From contig MU070627.1 in assembly GCA_002284615.2 (NCBI GenBank), forward strand, positions 26,773-41,072: DNA of 14,300 nt, read 5' to 3'. How positions within the stretch are numbered: the stretch's first letter is position 1; each line of letters starts with the position of its first letter. This document shows, in pieces, positions 1 to 6,040 of the stretch. A program made the translations under genes and the position numbers. The notes under the pieces are model-generated. The model was not told the origin of the DNA. It did no database searches and worked only from the letters and a program-made list of their open reading frames with translations. This DNA comes from Dunaliella salina (lineage: Eukaryota > Chlorophyta > Chlorophyceae > Chlamydomonadales > Dunaliellaceae).

Positions 1-184
1 GCTAGCGGCTGAACACGGCTGAAGCGGCTGCCACCTTCCTGCACTGGTCAACAAAAATAACATCACGGCTGAACGCGGCTGAAGCGGCTGAAATCAGCCG
101 TGCGGCTGCTGACAGCCGCTAGCGGCTGAACACGGCTGAAAATTTTTCAGCCGCGCTACAGCCGCATCAGCCGTGTTCAGCCGC
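1..184. repeat. CGGCTGAA direct and inverted repeat cluster
   Basis: The octamer CGGCTGAA or its core CGGCTG recurs on the plus strand at 6, 16, 25, 66, 76, 85, 103, 123 and 133, and in inverse orientation at about 95, 113, 146, 159, 168 and 178. The first 23 bases recur exactly at 118-140. GCGGCTGAACACGGCTGA at 122-139 has a perfect inverted partner at 167-184, so a long stem is possible. Positions 113-128 form a perfect 16-bp palindrome centred on GCTAGC. No coding sense is seen. Such clustering resembles the terminal or subterminal repeats of a DNA transposon or MITE, but only one end is visible, so the class is not assigned. Confidence 0.75.
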
Positions 185-265
185 AGGCCAGATATTTCTG
201 ACGATACACAGCAGTCACAAATCCGTTCTCCATCTCTGAACATGAAAAAGAGAAAGAAAAAGTAT

Positions 266-288
266 GTAGGGAGAGAAACTCTCCCTAC
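266..288 (-). other. 3'-terminal RNA hairpin of outer element
   Basis: A perfect 10-bp inverted repeat, GTAGGGAGAG and CTCTCCCTAC, flanks a three-base loop (TTT in element sense). It lies just upstream of the pyrimidine tail. The same element, with sequence changes in the stem, ends copies B, B', D and E. In LINEs, a 3' hairpin can be the recognition site for reverse transcriptase; that role here is inferred. Confidence 0.7.
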
Positions 289-589
289 ATCACTTAAGGA
301 AAAGGAGACACACTGGCTCAAAAAAGAGCCGTAAGCCCCCTCCATAAGATATGGAAAAAAAAAAAAACTAATGGGATCTGCAGGGTTGCTGGAAGCACCT
401 GGCTCTAGAACCTGTCTGTGGGAAATATTCTTGTTTTCAAGAGCGCGGCGTGTGGAGACTAGTCTGTGGGCATATTGAACAGAATGAGCATGAAGTTGTT
501 GAGCAAGCTTAGTGGCAAATGGTGATCCAGTCCTAATTGTTTGAATTGCTTGAGGGTGTGCTCAATGTAAAGGGTGAAGAGTAACAACT

Positions 590-597
590 TTAGCATG
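590..597. repeat. Target-site duplication, left copy (SINE-like insert)
   Basis: TTAGCATG here matches TTAGCATG at 955-962. Removing the intervening 357 bp plus one copy gives a continuous alignment of copy A with copy B around 2490-2515. Confidence 0.7.
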
Positions 598-954
598 GAT
601 AAGGTAAGGTAAGGTAAGGTTACATCGCTATATCCACCTACGAGGGCAGCTGAGCGGAAACACAGACCTGGAACTAGACAAGTCTTCAAAAAAATACGCA
701 TAGAAATGTCAACTGTTGAGGAACATGCGCTCAAAGTGCCACATAAAGCAGAGGTTCTCCAAGTAAGCACAAGTAAGGTAAGGTTACATCGCTATATCCG
801 CCTACGAGGGCAGCTGAGCGGAAACACAGACCTGGAACTAGACAAGTCTTTGAAAATGTGTATAGAAATGTCAACTGTTGAGAAACATGCGCTCAAAGTA
901 CCATATAAAGCAGAGGTTCTCCAAGTAAGCACTAAGAAAATGGCACAAGAAGTC
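598..954 (-). mobile_element. SINE-like head-to-tail dimer with (CCTTA)n tail
   Basis: Two near-identical units of about 164 bp lie in tandem (roughly 606-769 and 770-934); TACATCGCTATATCC starts at 621 and again at 785. Read on the minus strand, each unit ends in GATGTAACC followed by CCTTA-type pentamers, and the outer tail spans 598-620. The insert is bounded by an 8-bp direct repeat and sits inside copy A. No conserved reading frame exists: the two units differ by 2 bp and shift frame relative to one another. Small size, tail, duplication and lack of coding suggest a SINE or other short retroposon. A clear Pol III A/B box was not recognised, so the SINE class is inferred. Confidence 0.6.
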
Positions 955-962
955 TTAGCATG
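955..962. repeat. Target-site duplication, right copy (SINE-like insert)
   Basis: TTAGCATG, partner of 590-597. Confidence 0.7.
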
Positions 963-1340
963 AATAAGTTTACTAAGTTCCGCATGCTGCTACTTTGCAG
1001 CTTTCAACTATGCTCCGGCTTTGTATCTTCACAGAAGTTGATTTATACCAAGTGCACATGGCGTTCACTTGCATACAGTTTATGGGGTTGTCTTCCACGC
1101 CTAGTACTGGTGGTCTACCGCATTGACTTGCGCAAAGCGTGTTTTGTTTGAAAGAAGAAACATTGTCAGAAGTAGGCTTGGCATAAAAAGGGGCGATCAA
1201 AATAGCATCTGGTCGACTTGAATTGAGTCTTTAATTTTCTTGAAGGTTACGAGGGGGGAAAGTAAGCAGGTATAGCTCTATTTGAGGCATGTGTAAGGGG
1301 TTGCGGGTTACGTTGCGCAAGCTTGAAATCGCTCCCTATG

Positions 1341-1358
1341 CCTGTGTAAACCAGGCCT
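1341..1358. repeat. Target-site duplication, left copy (copy B insertion)
   Basis: CCTGTGTAAACCAGGCCT here corresponds to CCTGTAGACCAGGCCT at 3252-3267, allowing a 2-bp gap and one mismatch. The two flank plus-strand copy B and mark where it entered the outer minus-strand element. Confidence 0.75.
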
Positions 1359-1817
1359 TTCAACCAAATACGTAAACAGTTTCTCTATCCTGAAAGACAT
1401 CTGAGGCATATCCAAGGAGACGTCCTTAAAATGATTTCAACGCTCATTAAAGAATTCCATGCCAAAATTCGAATTTACAAAGTGAAGTCCCATGCTGGCA
1501 TTGCTGGAAATGAATGTGCAGATGCCATTGCAAAGCATCAGGCAAAGCAAGCCCAGAACTGTGTGGCATACACCGAGATCCCTGGTGCAGCTCCTGGTAG
1601 AAATCCATTTACAAATATTTTCTGGTTAGCCAAGGAAGAAAGAGTGTATGCTGCAGGCACATCTACAGGTCCACCACCCACCCACAAGCTCACCTATCTC
1701 CCTGATCTTCAAGATGCTCTCAAATCCCACATACATTCTAACCACAAGCTTGGATATGCCAATGCCAAAACAGGTTACTACTCTTACTATCAAAACTTAT
1801 TACTGCAAGTTGATTAA
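1359..1817 (+). pseudogene. RNase H C-terminal half, copy B
   Basis: An open frame runs from the 5' truncation point to 1817. It starts NQIRKQFLYPERHLRHIQGD and includes IRIYKVKSHAGIAGNECADA. The His in KSHAGI and the Asp in ECADA are the C-terminal catalytic positions of RNase H type 1 in non-LTR elements. The first Asp, Glu and second Asp lie upstream and are missing. The downstream stretch, with GRNPFTNIFWLAKEE and LTYLPDLQDALKSHI, is conserved with copies C and D, so it is part of the element protein. The RNase H fold degrades RNA in RNA-DNA hybrids. This half-domain cannot be active. Confidence 0.75.
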
Positions 1818-2110
1818 AAAATCAGCAATGCCTTCAGAAATATGCCCAACATCTCTGCAACCATGAAGCATACCATCCTGTAGTACCGCACAGGCACCCT
1901 CTACAACCAACAACATGCAGTACGTTTTAGAAGGTCAACTGATCCATCTTGCCCCCTCCCAGGCTGCCATCATTTGGACAGCACATTACACATGCTCTCA
2001 GGCTGCCAATACCATATCATCTCCAACATGAGAACTGAACGCCATAACATTGCTGGCAGAATGATTACAAAAGCCCTCAGCAAGTGCCCTGTAGGGGCAG
2101 GCCTAGTACA
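1818..2110 (+). pseudogene. CCHC zinc knuckle region, copy B
   Basis: After a stop at 1815-1817 and shifts of frame, the sense strand reads YRTGTLYNQQHAVRFRRSTD, then a zinc knuckle CPLPGC-HHLDSAL-HMLSGC. The cysteines start at 1950, 1965 and 2004 and the histidine at 1989, giving C-x4-C-x7-H-x4-C. It is followed by NMRTERHNIAGRMITKAL. The position between RNase H and the PD-(D/E)XK-like domain matches the CCHC that precedes the nuclease in R2-type elements (family knowledge). It probably served in nucleic-acid binding. Copy C has the same region with the first Cys lost, and copy D has C-x2-C-x7-H-x4-C. Confidence 0.7.
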
Positions 2111-2744
2111 CAGACATAGGAAGCGATTTTAAGCTTGCTCAACACAATCTCCAGCTCCCTACACATGTCTTAAACAGAACTTTACCTGCTTACTTCTTCC
2201 CTCGTAACCTTCCAGAGAGGAAAAGACTCAACTTCAGTCGACCAGGTGCTGTTTTGATCACCCCTTCTAATACCAAACATACTTCAAACAGTGTGTCTCC
2301 TACCCATTCCCATCATGCTTTGCGCAGCTCCTCACGGAGGACCACCAGTACTAGCCGCATGAGGCAACCCCATGAACTCTAAGCAAATGAACGTCATGTG
2401 CATCTAATAAAATTCAAGTTTTGTGAAGACACAAGGCCAGAGCACCAGTTGAACGCGGCAAAACATCATGCAGACCTTTGTAAACTTTCTAACGCTGAAG
2501 CCGTTACAATTCACCCTATTCTCCTGGGTGTCGGTGGAACTATTTACGCTGAGCATACCGTGAAGCAATTCAAACAACTAGGATTGGATCACCAGCGTGC
2601 CACAAAGCTTGCTCAACAACTTCATGCCCATTCTGTTCAATATGACCACAAACTAGTCACCATCTGCCGCGCTATTGAAAATAAGAATACTCCCCACAGC
2701 CAGGCTCTAGAGCCAGGTGCTTCTAGTAACCCTCCAGGTCCACA
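2111..2744 (+). pseudogene. PD-(D/E)XK nuclease-like C-terminal region, copy B
   Basis: Frameshifted remains from 2111 lead into an open frame from 2398. The first nuclease motif reads SRPGAVLITP, with the Asp changed to Gly by one base (codon 2245-2247). The second reads RHVHLIKFKFCEDTRPEH, with Lys in place of the acidic residue and the following Lys kept. Downstream is the conserved block HPILLGVGGTIY, then HTVKQFKQLGLDHQRATKLA and QLHAHSVQYDHKLVTICRA, ending in HSQALEPGASSNPPGP. The insertion of B' cuts the frame one codon before its TAG stop. The nuclease role is inferred from D and E, which retain the acidic residue and lysine; B is inactive. Confidence 0.7.
2731..2744. repeat. Target-site duplication, left copy (B' insertion)
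   Basis: CCTCCAGGTCCACA, identical to 3110-3123. It is a perfect 14-bp duplication flanking B'. Confidence 0.9.
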
Positions 2745-2787
2745 AAGAAAAGAAAAGAAAAGAAAAGAAAAGAAAAGAAAAGAAAAA
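2745..2787 (-). repeat. (CTTTT)n tail of B'
   Basis: About eight AAAAG units on the plus strand directly join the target duplication to the 3' hairpin. On the element sense strand this is a CTTTT pentamer tail rather than poly(A). Confidence 0.85.
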
Positions 2788-3109
2788 CTACGTAGGCAGA
2801 GAAACTCTCCCTACATCAATTAAGGAAAAGGTGACACATTGGCTCAAAAAAAGAGCCGTGTGCCCCCTTCACCACAAGGTATGAAAAAGAGAATGCTAAT
2901 GTGGGTCTGGAGGGTTACTAGAAGCACCTGGCTCTAGAGCCTGGCTGTGGGAAGTATTCTTGTTTTCAATAGCGCGGCGGATGGTGACTAGTTTGTGGGC
3001 ATATTGAACAGAATGGGCATGAAGTTGTTGAGCAAGCTTTGTGGCACGCTGTTGATCCAATCCTAGATGTATGAGTTGCTTCAGGGTATGCTCAGTGTAA
3101 ATAGTTCCA
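2745..3109 (-). mobile_element. Copy B': 365-bp 5'-truncated insertion inside copy B
   Basis: A minus-strand copy of the same family inserted into copy B, flanked by a perfect 14-bp duplication. Its sense strand starts within the GVGGTIY block (near 3105), runs through the C-terminal coding region to a TAG at 2898-2896, then the 3' UTR, the hairpin (2792-2814) and about eight CTTTT units. Because B and B' share this sequence in opposite orientation, 2515-3235 forms a large imperfect inverted repeat. B' and B share a distinctive stem mismatch in the terminal hairpin, so they are closely related copies. Confidence 0.92.
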
Positions 3110-3123
3110 CCTCCAGGTCCACA
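3110..3123. repeat. Target-site duplication, right copy (B' insertion)
   Basis: CCTCCAGGTCCACA, partner of 2731-2744. Confidence 0.9.
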
Positions 3124-3251
3124 TTAGCTTTCTCTTCTTCATACCTTGTGGTGAAGGGGGCTCACGGCTCTTTTTTGAGCCAATGTGTCGCTTTTTCCTT
3201 AATTGATGTAGGGAGAGTTTCTCTGCCTACGTAGTTTTTTTCTTTTTCTTT
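3124..3251 (+). mobile_element. 3' UTR, hairpin and tail of copy B
   Basis: Continuation of copy B after B'. It carries the stop codon (3125-3127), a GGCTC-TTTTTT-GAGCC hairpin (3165-3182), the conserved TTGATG, the terminal hairpin with TTT loop (3208-3230; one G-G mismatch) and a T/C tail ending at the target duplication. Confidence 0.85.
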
Positions 3252-3267
3252 CCTGTAGACCAGGCCT
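3252..3267. repeat. Target-site duplication, right copy (copy B insertion)
   Basis: CCTGTAGACCAGGCCT, imperfect partner of 1341-1358, directly following the pyrimidine tail of copy B. Confidence 0.75.
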
Positions 3268-3480
3268 GCTCCCACAGGACCTTTGCTTTTATTTTGGTAA
3301 TCATTCTACCTGACATGTCATGGCGTTCAGTTTTCATGTTGGAGATGGTTTGGTTCTGGCAGCCTGAGATCATGTGGAGTGCACTGTCCAAGTGACGGCA
3401 GCCTGGAAGAGGGCGCATTGGGCCAGTAGACCTTTTGAAACGGACTGCATGTTTTTGATTGATAGGGTGCCCATGCAATA
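3258..3480 (-). pseudogene. CCHC knuckle region, copy C
   Basis: The sense frame reads NQKHAVRFKRSTGPMRPLPGC, then RHLDSALHMISGC and NMKTERHDMSGRMITK, aligning with copy B. The first Cys of the C-x4-C-x7-H-x4-C knuckle is Arg here (TGC to CGC), so zinc binding would fail. The frame ends at the copy B insertion site, in the codons for GAGLVY, and its continuation lies at 1358 downward. Confidence 0.7.
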
Positions 3481-3496
3481 CTGTAGGATAGCATGC

Positions 3497-4284
3497 TTAA
3501 TGGGTATGGAAATGTTGAGCGAATGTCTGAAGGCATTGCTGTTTTTTTAATCTATTTGCGGTAATAATAAGTTTTGATAGTAGGATTAGTAACTTGTTTT
3601 GGCATTGGCATATCCAAGTTTGAGTTTGGATGTGGGATTTGAGAACACCTTGAAGATTAGGGAGATAGGTGAGCTTGGGAGGAGGTGGGGGACCTGTAGG
3701 TGTACCCGCAACATGCACTCGTGTTTCTTCCTGGGCTAGCCAAAAAATATGTGTGAATGGGTTTCCTCCAGGTCCTGCCCCGGGGATTTTAGTGCCTGCC
3801 ACGCAGTTATTGGCATTCTTTGCCTGATGTTTAGCAACAGCACCTGCGCATTCATTTCAAGCAATGCCAGCATGAGCCTTCACTTTATAAACTTGAATTT
3901 TGGTGTGGGAGTTGCTGATGAGAGATGAGATCATTTTTATAACGTCCCCTTGGAAATGGTTCAGGTGCTTCTCCGGGTAAAAAAGTTGTTTACATGTTTG
4001 TTTGATGGAGGTCAGGCTGTCTGATGCAATGTTTGCATATTTGGTGGTAGCAGCAATTCCTGCCAGTTCAGATCGAGTTTTGTGTTATTAATCCCAGCAC
4101 CGTTTGGTTCTACAAAGTGCTTGTTGTCAGTTAGTGGGCAATAGACGCCTGCCCCAATTCCTTGCTTTCCATTATGGACAAGGCAGCTGCCATCTGTGTA
4201 TGCCCATGTCCTCCAGTCAGCAACCTTGAGAGTGAGGAGAGTACTGGATTGCCTAGGCACCGAGTTTGTATCTTGGATACTCAT
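3497..4284 (-). pseudogene. RNase H domain, copy C
   Basis: The sense strand carries the whole domain across two frames. WAYTDGSC gives the first catalytic Asp and is followed by GIGAGVYCPLTD and VEPNGAG. After a one-base slip come TRSELAGIAATTKYANIASD (Glu and second Asp) and IQVYKVKAHAGIA (His). Then comes a stop where other copies have Gly (GNE), and CAGAVA, where the final catalytic Asp has become Gly. The C-terminal extension GGNPFTHIFWLAQEE and LTYLPNLQGVLKSHI follows, as in copy B. The domain sits directly after the methyltransferase-like region. Function by family: removal of RNA from RNA-DNA hybrids during element replication. This copy is dead. Confidence 0.75.
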
Positions 4285-5477
4285 GTGTGAATATATTGAT
4301 ATATCAAGGTGCTTGACATTGATATATCGAGGTGCTTGGAGACGTGTTGTTTATCAAATGGGAAATGTTCCACTTTCCTGAAACCTGGCATGTGAGCATG
4401 CATAGAATTTAGGACAGGGTGCCTGCATACATGGTTGAGCTTCAACTCTGTGGATTCTTTCAGGCCTCCTGCGAGGACCAGAAGCCAGTCTTTGTTATGG
4501 TTGTTGAAATGGACTCGAGCTGCAGTGTTCCAAACAGCAAAGGTACAAAGGTTCCAGGTATGCTTAGCTGGAGGTACCTCTTGGGTAGGGCAGAATTGAG
4601 GGGCACTGTAGTCAAGGTTTTCACGAGGTGTGGTTCCCTGGTCGTAGCAGAGGTGGGGGTAGGCATTGACAAGTCTGGAGTAGGGGTTTGTTATCACGTT
4701 CCTTTCCCAAGCCGGAAGGAACACAAATGTAGCAGTGGCTTCTGTGTTGAGAATGGCAGAGTAAATGGCATGTTGCAAAGCTTGGGTCACAATTCCCTCT
4801 TCATAACTGGGATAGTAGAATGAGAAGCCTGAGAATTTGGATGAGAAGGCATTATGTATGGCACCAAAAAGAGTGTCTCGGGATTGCGCGCTCCAATATT
4901 TCTGGTATTGTGGGTTATTGTGGTCTAGTGGGGAGGCCACTTTTTCTTGGGTTACCAAAGCACATTTTTGGAGAGCGGTATGGATGTGAGTTGGAAGGGC
5001 TCATGAAAAAGAGTCTTTGACCTCCTTGCTAGAGTACTTTCTTTCAAGCATGGATTTGTGGGAAAGGAGTCCTTGCAGCTCAGTAGCAAAGCTGCCCGGA
5101 GCTGGTGTTGTTTTCTCATGCTTGCCAGCAAGCTTGGCCCCATAGAAAGCCCTGTAGTAGAGGATTTGGAAGCAGTTAGGGGATATCATACCAACACATT
5201 TGCCTTGCGTATTATATATGCAAGCCATGTGCGCCGTGCAAATTTCTGGGAGAATGAGGGGGTATGGAGTAGGTGGGAAACGGCTGTGGGATCCTGTGTC
5301 AGGTGATGCTGGATCCGTGTACTTCACAAGGTCAAACTCGCACAGCCAATATTTGCATGAGCCTGTAGGTTTTATGTCTGCAGCTGCTTGTGGGGTGCCA
5401 TTTTGTTGTGCAATTCTGTGTCCAATTTCTGCTGCCACACATGGTTTCAATAGGCTTTTCAAAGCCCCGTCTTTCAA
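4281..5477 (-). pseudogene. PCIF1-like N6-methyltransferase domain, copy C
   Basis: One reading frame of about 398 codons, broken by a single TGA at 5001-5003 (KVKDSFS-stop-ALPTHIHTAL). Several stretches resemble PCIF1/CAPAM, the cap-adjacent adenosine N6-methyltransferase family. These are a helical lead with FATELQGLLSHKSMLERKYS; then LPTHIHTALQK and VASPLDHN; then QYQKYWSAQSRDTLFGA; then SGFSFYYPSY, where the family has an NPPF-type catalytic motif; and, 29 residues later, TFVFLPAW, where the family has a hydrophobic strand ending P-x-W. A later strand, LCTFAVWNTAARVHF, also fits. The catalytic motif is YPSY here, so Asn is lost. The assignment is from memory of the family. It lies between the PHD finger and RNase H. 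The substrate is unknown; RNA or DNA adenine is possible. Confidence 0.65.
4295..4338. repeat. Short tandem duplication (23-bp period)
   Basis: ATTGATATATC followed by A/G and AGGTGCTTG occurs at 4295-4315 and again at 4318-4338 with one mismatch. It lies at the junction between the methyltransferase-like and RNase H frames of copy C and adds lineage-specific residues there. Confidence 0.7.
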
Positions 5478-5787
5478 GATTTGAGAGGGGTAGAATCTGC
5501 TGTGGGTGTTGAAAGGTTAGGGTCACTTTGTTGCTCTTCAAACTCAACCAAACACTTTTTCAATGAGAAATTGAGGCCGGTTATGATTTGGTTACTTCTT
5601 CAGAAATTGCTTTGTAACGGTCCTGTAATGAAATACAACATTCCGACGTTAAATTTAGGCCGGTCTCCTATAAATCCTCTGATTCCCAGGAGGGTTTCCA
5701 AGTGACCCTCTTGAGTTCTAGCTTATTCTGTCGCTCTCTTTCAATTTTTGGGCATCATTTAGGCTTGTACAAGCGGGACATGCCCAT
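5478..5787 (-). pseudogene. Linker region between PHD finger and methyltransferase, copy C
   Basis: The sense strand reads WACPACTSLNDAQK (last Cys pair of the PHD finger). After a frame slip it reads ERQNKLELKRVTWKPSWESEDL, a stop, then ISLQDRYKAISEEVTKS and further broken frames to LTFQHPQQILPLSNLERRG. The frame then slips into DGALKSLLKPCVAAEIGHRI at the start of the next domain. No known fold was recognised. It is charged and probably helical. It is listed because the frames are recognisable coding remains on the same strand. Confidence 0.5.
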
Positions 5788-5794
5788 GTGTTAG
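5786..5794. repeat. Target-site duplication, left copy (47-bp insert)
   Basis: ATGTGTTAG, matched by ATTTGTTAG at 5842-5850 (8 of 9). Confidence 0.7.
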
Positions 5795-5841
5795 AAAAAG
5801 ATAAAGAAAAAAATCTATGCAAGCCAAAGGCCGCGTGCATT
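5795..5841 (-). mobile_element. Minimal 47-bp retroelement 3' end (hairpin plus tail)
   Basis: The sense strand contains only the terminal hairpin of the copy D family (ACGCGGCC, loop TTT, GGCTTGCAT) and a T-rich C/T tail, flanked by a 9-bp near-identical duplication. Positions 5815-5840 match 8261-8286 of copy D with only one or two changes. It disrupts the PHD finger coding sequence. It reads as an extremely 5'-truncated product of target-primed reverse transcription. Confidence 0.75.
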
Positions 5842-5850
5842 ATTTGTTAG
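5842..5850. repeat. Target-site duplication, right copy (47-bp insert)
   Basis: ATTTGTTAG, partner of 5786-5794. Confidence 0.7.
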
Positions 5851-6040
5851 CTGTTGCAATTTCTCGTCTTTGCTCATCCGAGTAGCATTCAAGTTCTTTC
5901 ATGCATTACCAATGGTACGTCCGGTGGCACACATCACAAACATAAATATCAGGAAGTGGATGCTCCAAAGTTCCAGTTTCATAACTTTGGTAGTAATTGC
6001 ACGTTTGGCAACAGTCACACTCAACGTCAGTGCAAGCTGC

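Larger units (their letters stand above)
243..1358 (-). mobile_element. Outer non-LTR element, 3' part (copy A)
   Basis: This is the 3' third of a minus-strand retroelement whose 5' part lies at 3252-6785. Its sequence parallels copy B at about 2100-2750 (plus) through the nuclease-like domain, the conserved C-terminus and the 3' UTR. The 3' end carries a GGCTC/GAGCC hairpin, the terminal hairpin at 266-288 and a tail of C and T on the element's sense strand at 243-264. The right edge is the target-site duplication shared with 3252-3267. Without the plus-strand insert 1359-3251, the sense sequence reads continuously through GAGLVYTGIGSDF into the 5' part. A SINE-like dimer (598-954) interrupts it. 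Multiple frameshifts and stops show it is dead. Confidence 0.85.
371..1358 (-). pseudogene. PD-(D/E)XK nuclease-like C-terminal region, copy A
   Basis: Sense-strand coding remains of the element's C-terminus. The segment near 1200-1220 reads SRPDAILIAPFYAKP, so the Pro-Asp of a PD-(D/E)XK nuclease motif is present. About 45 codons later the second motif reads RHVHLV-stop-INFCEDTKP. Copies D and E have HLVDLK and HLVEVK there, so the acidic residue has become a stop and the lysine an asparagine. After the SINE-like insertion, coding resumes with a deleted version of the GVGGTIY block, then HTLKQFKQLGLDHH and the C-terminal Ser/Asn/Pro stretch. Known family logic: RLE-type LINEs carry such a nuclease after a CCHC knuckle. 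The copy is non-functional. Confidence 0.65.
1359..3251 (+). mobile_element. Copy B: 5'-truncated hairpin-tailed retroelement
   Basis: A plus-strand copy of the same family as the outer element, inserted into it. It begins abruptly inside RNase H, just after the position of the second catalytic Asp, and continues through the CCHC knuckle, nuclease-like domain, C-terminus, stop codon, 3' UTR, hairpin (3208-3230) and T/C tail (3235-3251). It is flanked by an imperfect 16-18 bp target duplication. Without B' (2745-3109), the 3' UTR is continuous and the C-terminus ends in NPPGPH-stop, with the TAG at 3125-3127. The left junction has no transposon-like terminal repeats, as expected for target-primed reverse transcription. 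Confidence 0.85.
5769..6040 (-). pseudogene. PHD-type zinc finger, copy C
   Basis: The sense strand gives CTDVECDCCQTC, about 22 residues, CDVCHRTYHW-stop-C, about 22 residues, then WACPAC. Spacing C-x2-C, C-x2-C, x4, H-x2-C, C-x2-C fits the C4HC3 pattern of a PHD finger, a domain that usually reads histone H3 tails. One stop (TAA) replaces the residue before the sixth zinc ligand, and a 47-bp insertion (5795-5841) separates the last Cys pair. Without the insertion the frame reads ATANTWACPAC, which supports both domain and insertion. A PHD in a retroelement protein suggests chromatin targeting or nucleic-acid binding (inference). Confidence 0.65.

Noticed and set aside
1..184. CRISPR-like array
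   Set aside because: Repeats are too short, irregularly spaced and in both orientations, and the context is eukaryotic.
706..963. Plus-strand frame of 85 codons with an internal repeat (MSTVE...HALKVP...)
   Set aside because: It is a translation of the SINE-like dimer. The two monomers are out of frame with each other (a 2-bp difference), so protein coding is not conserved.
2731..3123. Direct repeats read as short LTRs
   Set aside because: They are only 14 bp, lack TG...CA ends, and flank a 5'-truncated tailed copy. They fit a target-site duplication.
243..3251. Head-to-head arrangement of A and B as a twin-priming (5' inversion) product
   Set aside because: Both copies contain the same 3' UTR and tail, and B is bounded by its own target duplication within the outer element. 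Twin priming would not duplicate the 3' end.
4419..5306. Plus-strand frames opposite the methyltransferase-like region
   Set aside because: No domain is seen, and the minus strand carries a 398-codon frame with family motifs.
5789..5850. 3' end of a large separate minus-strand element starting at 5789
   Set aside because: Sequence on both sides belongs to one PHD-containing frame. Only 47 bp are foreign, bounded by a 9-bp duplication.
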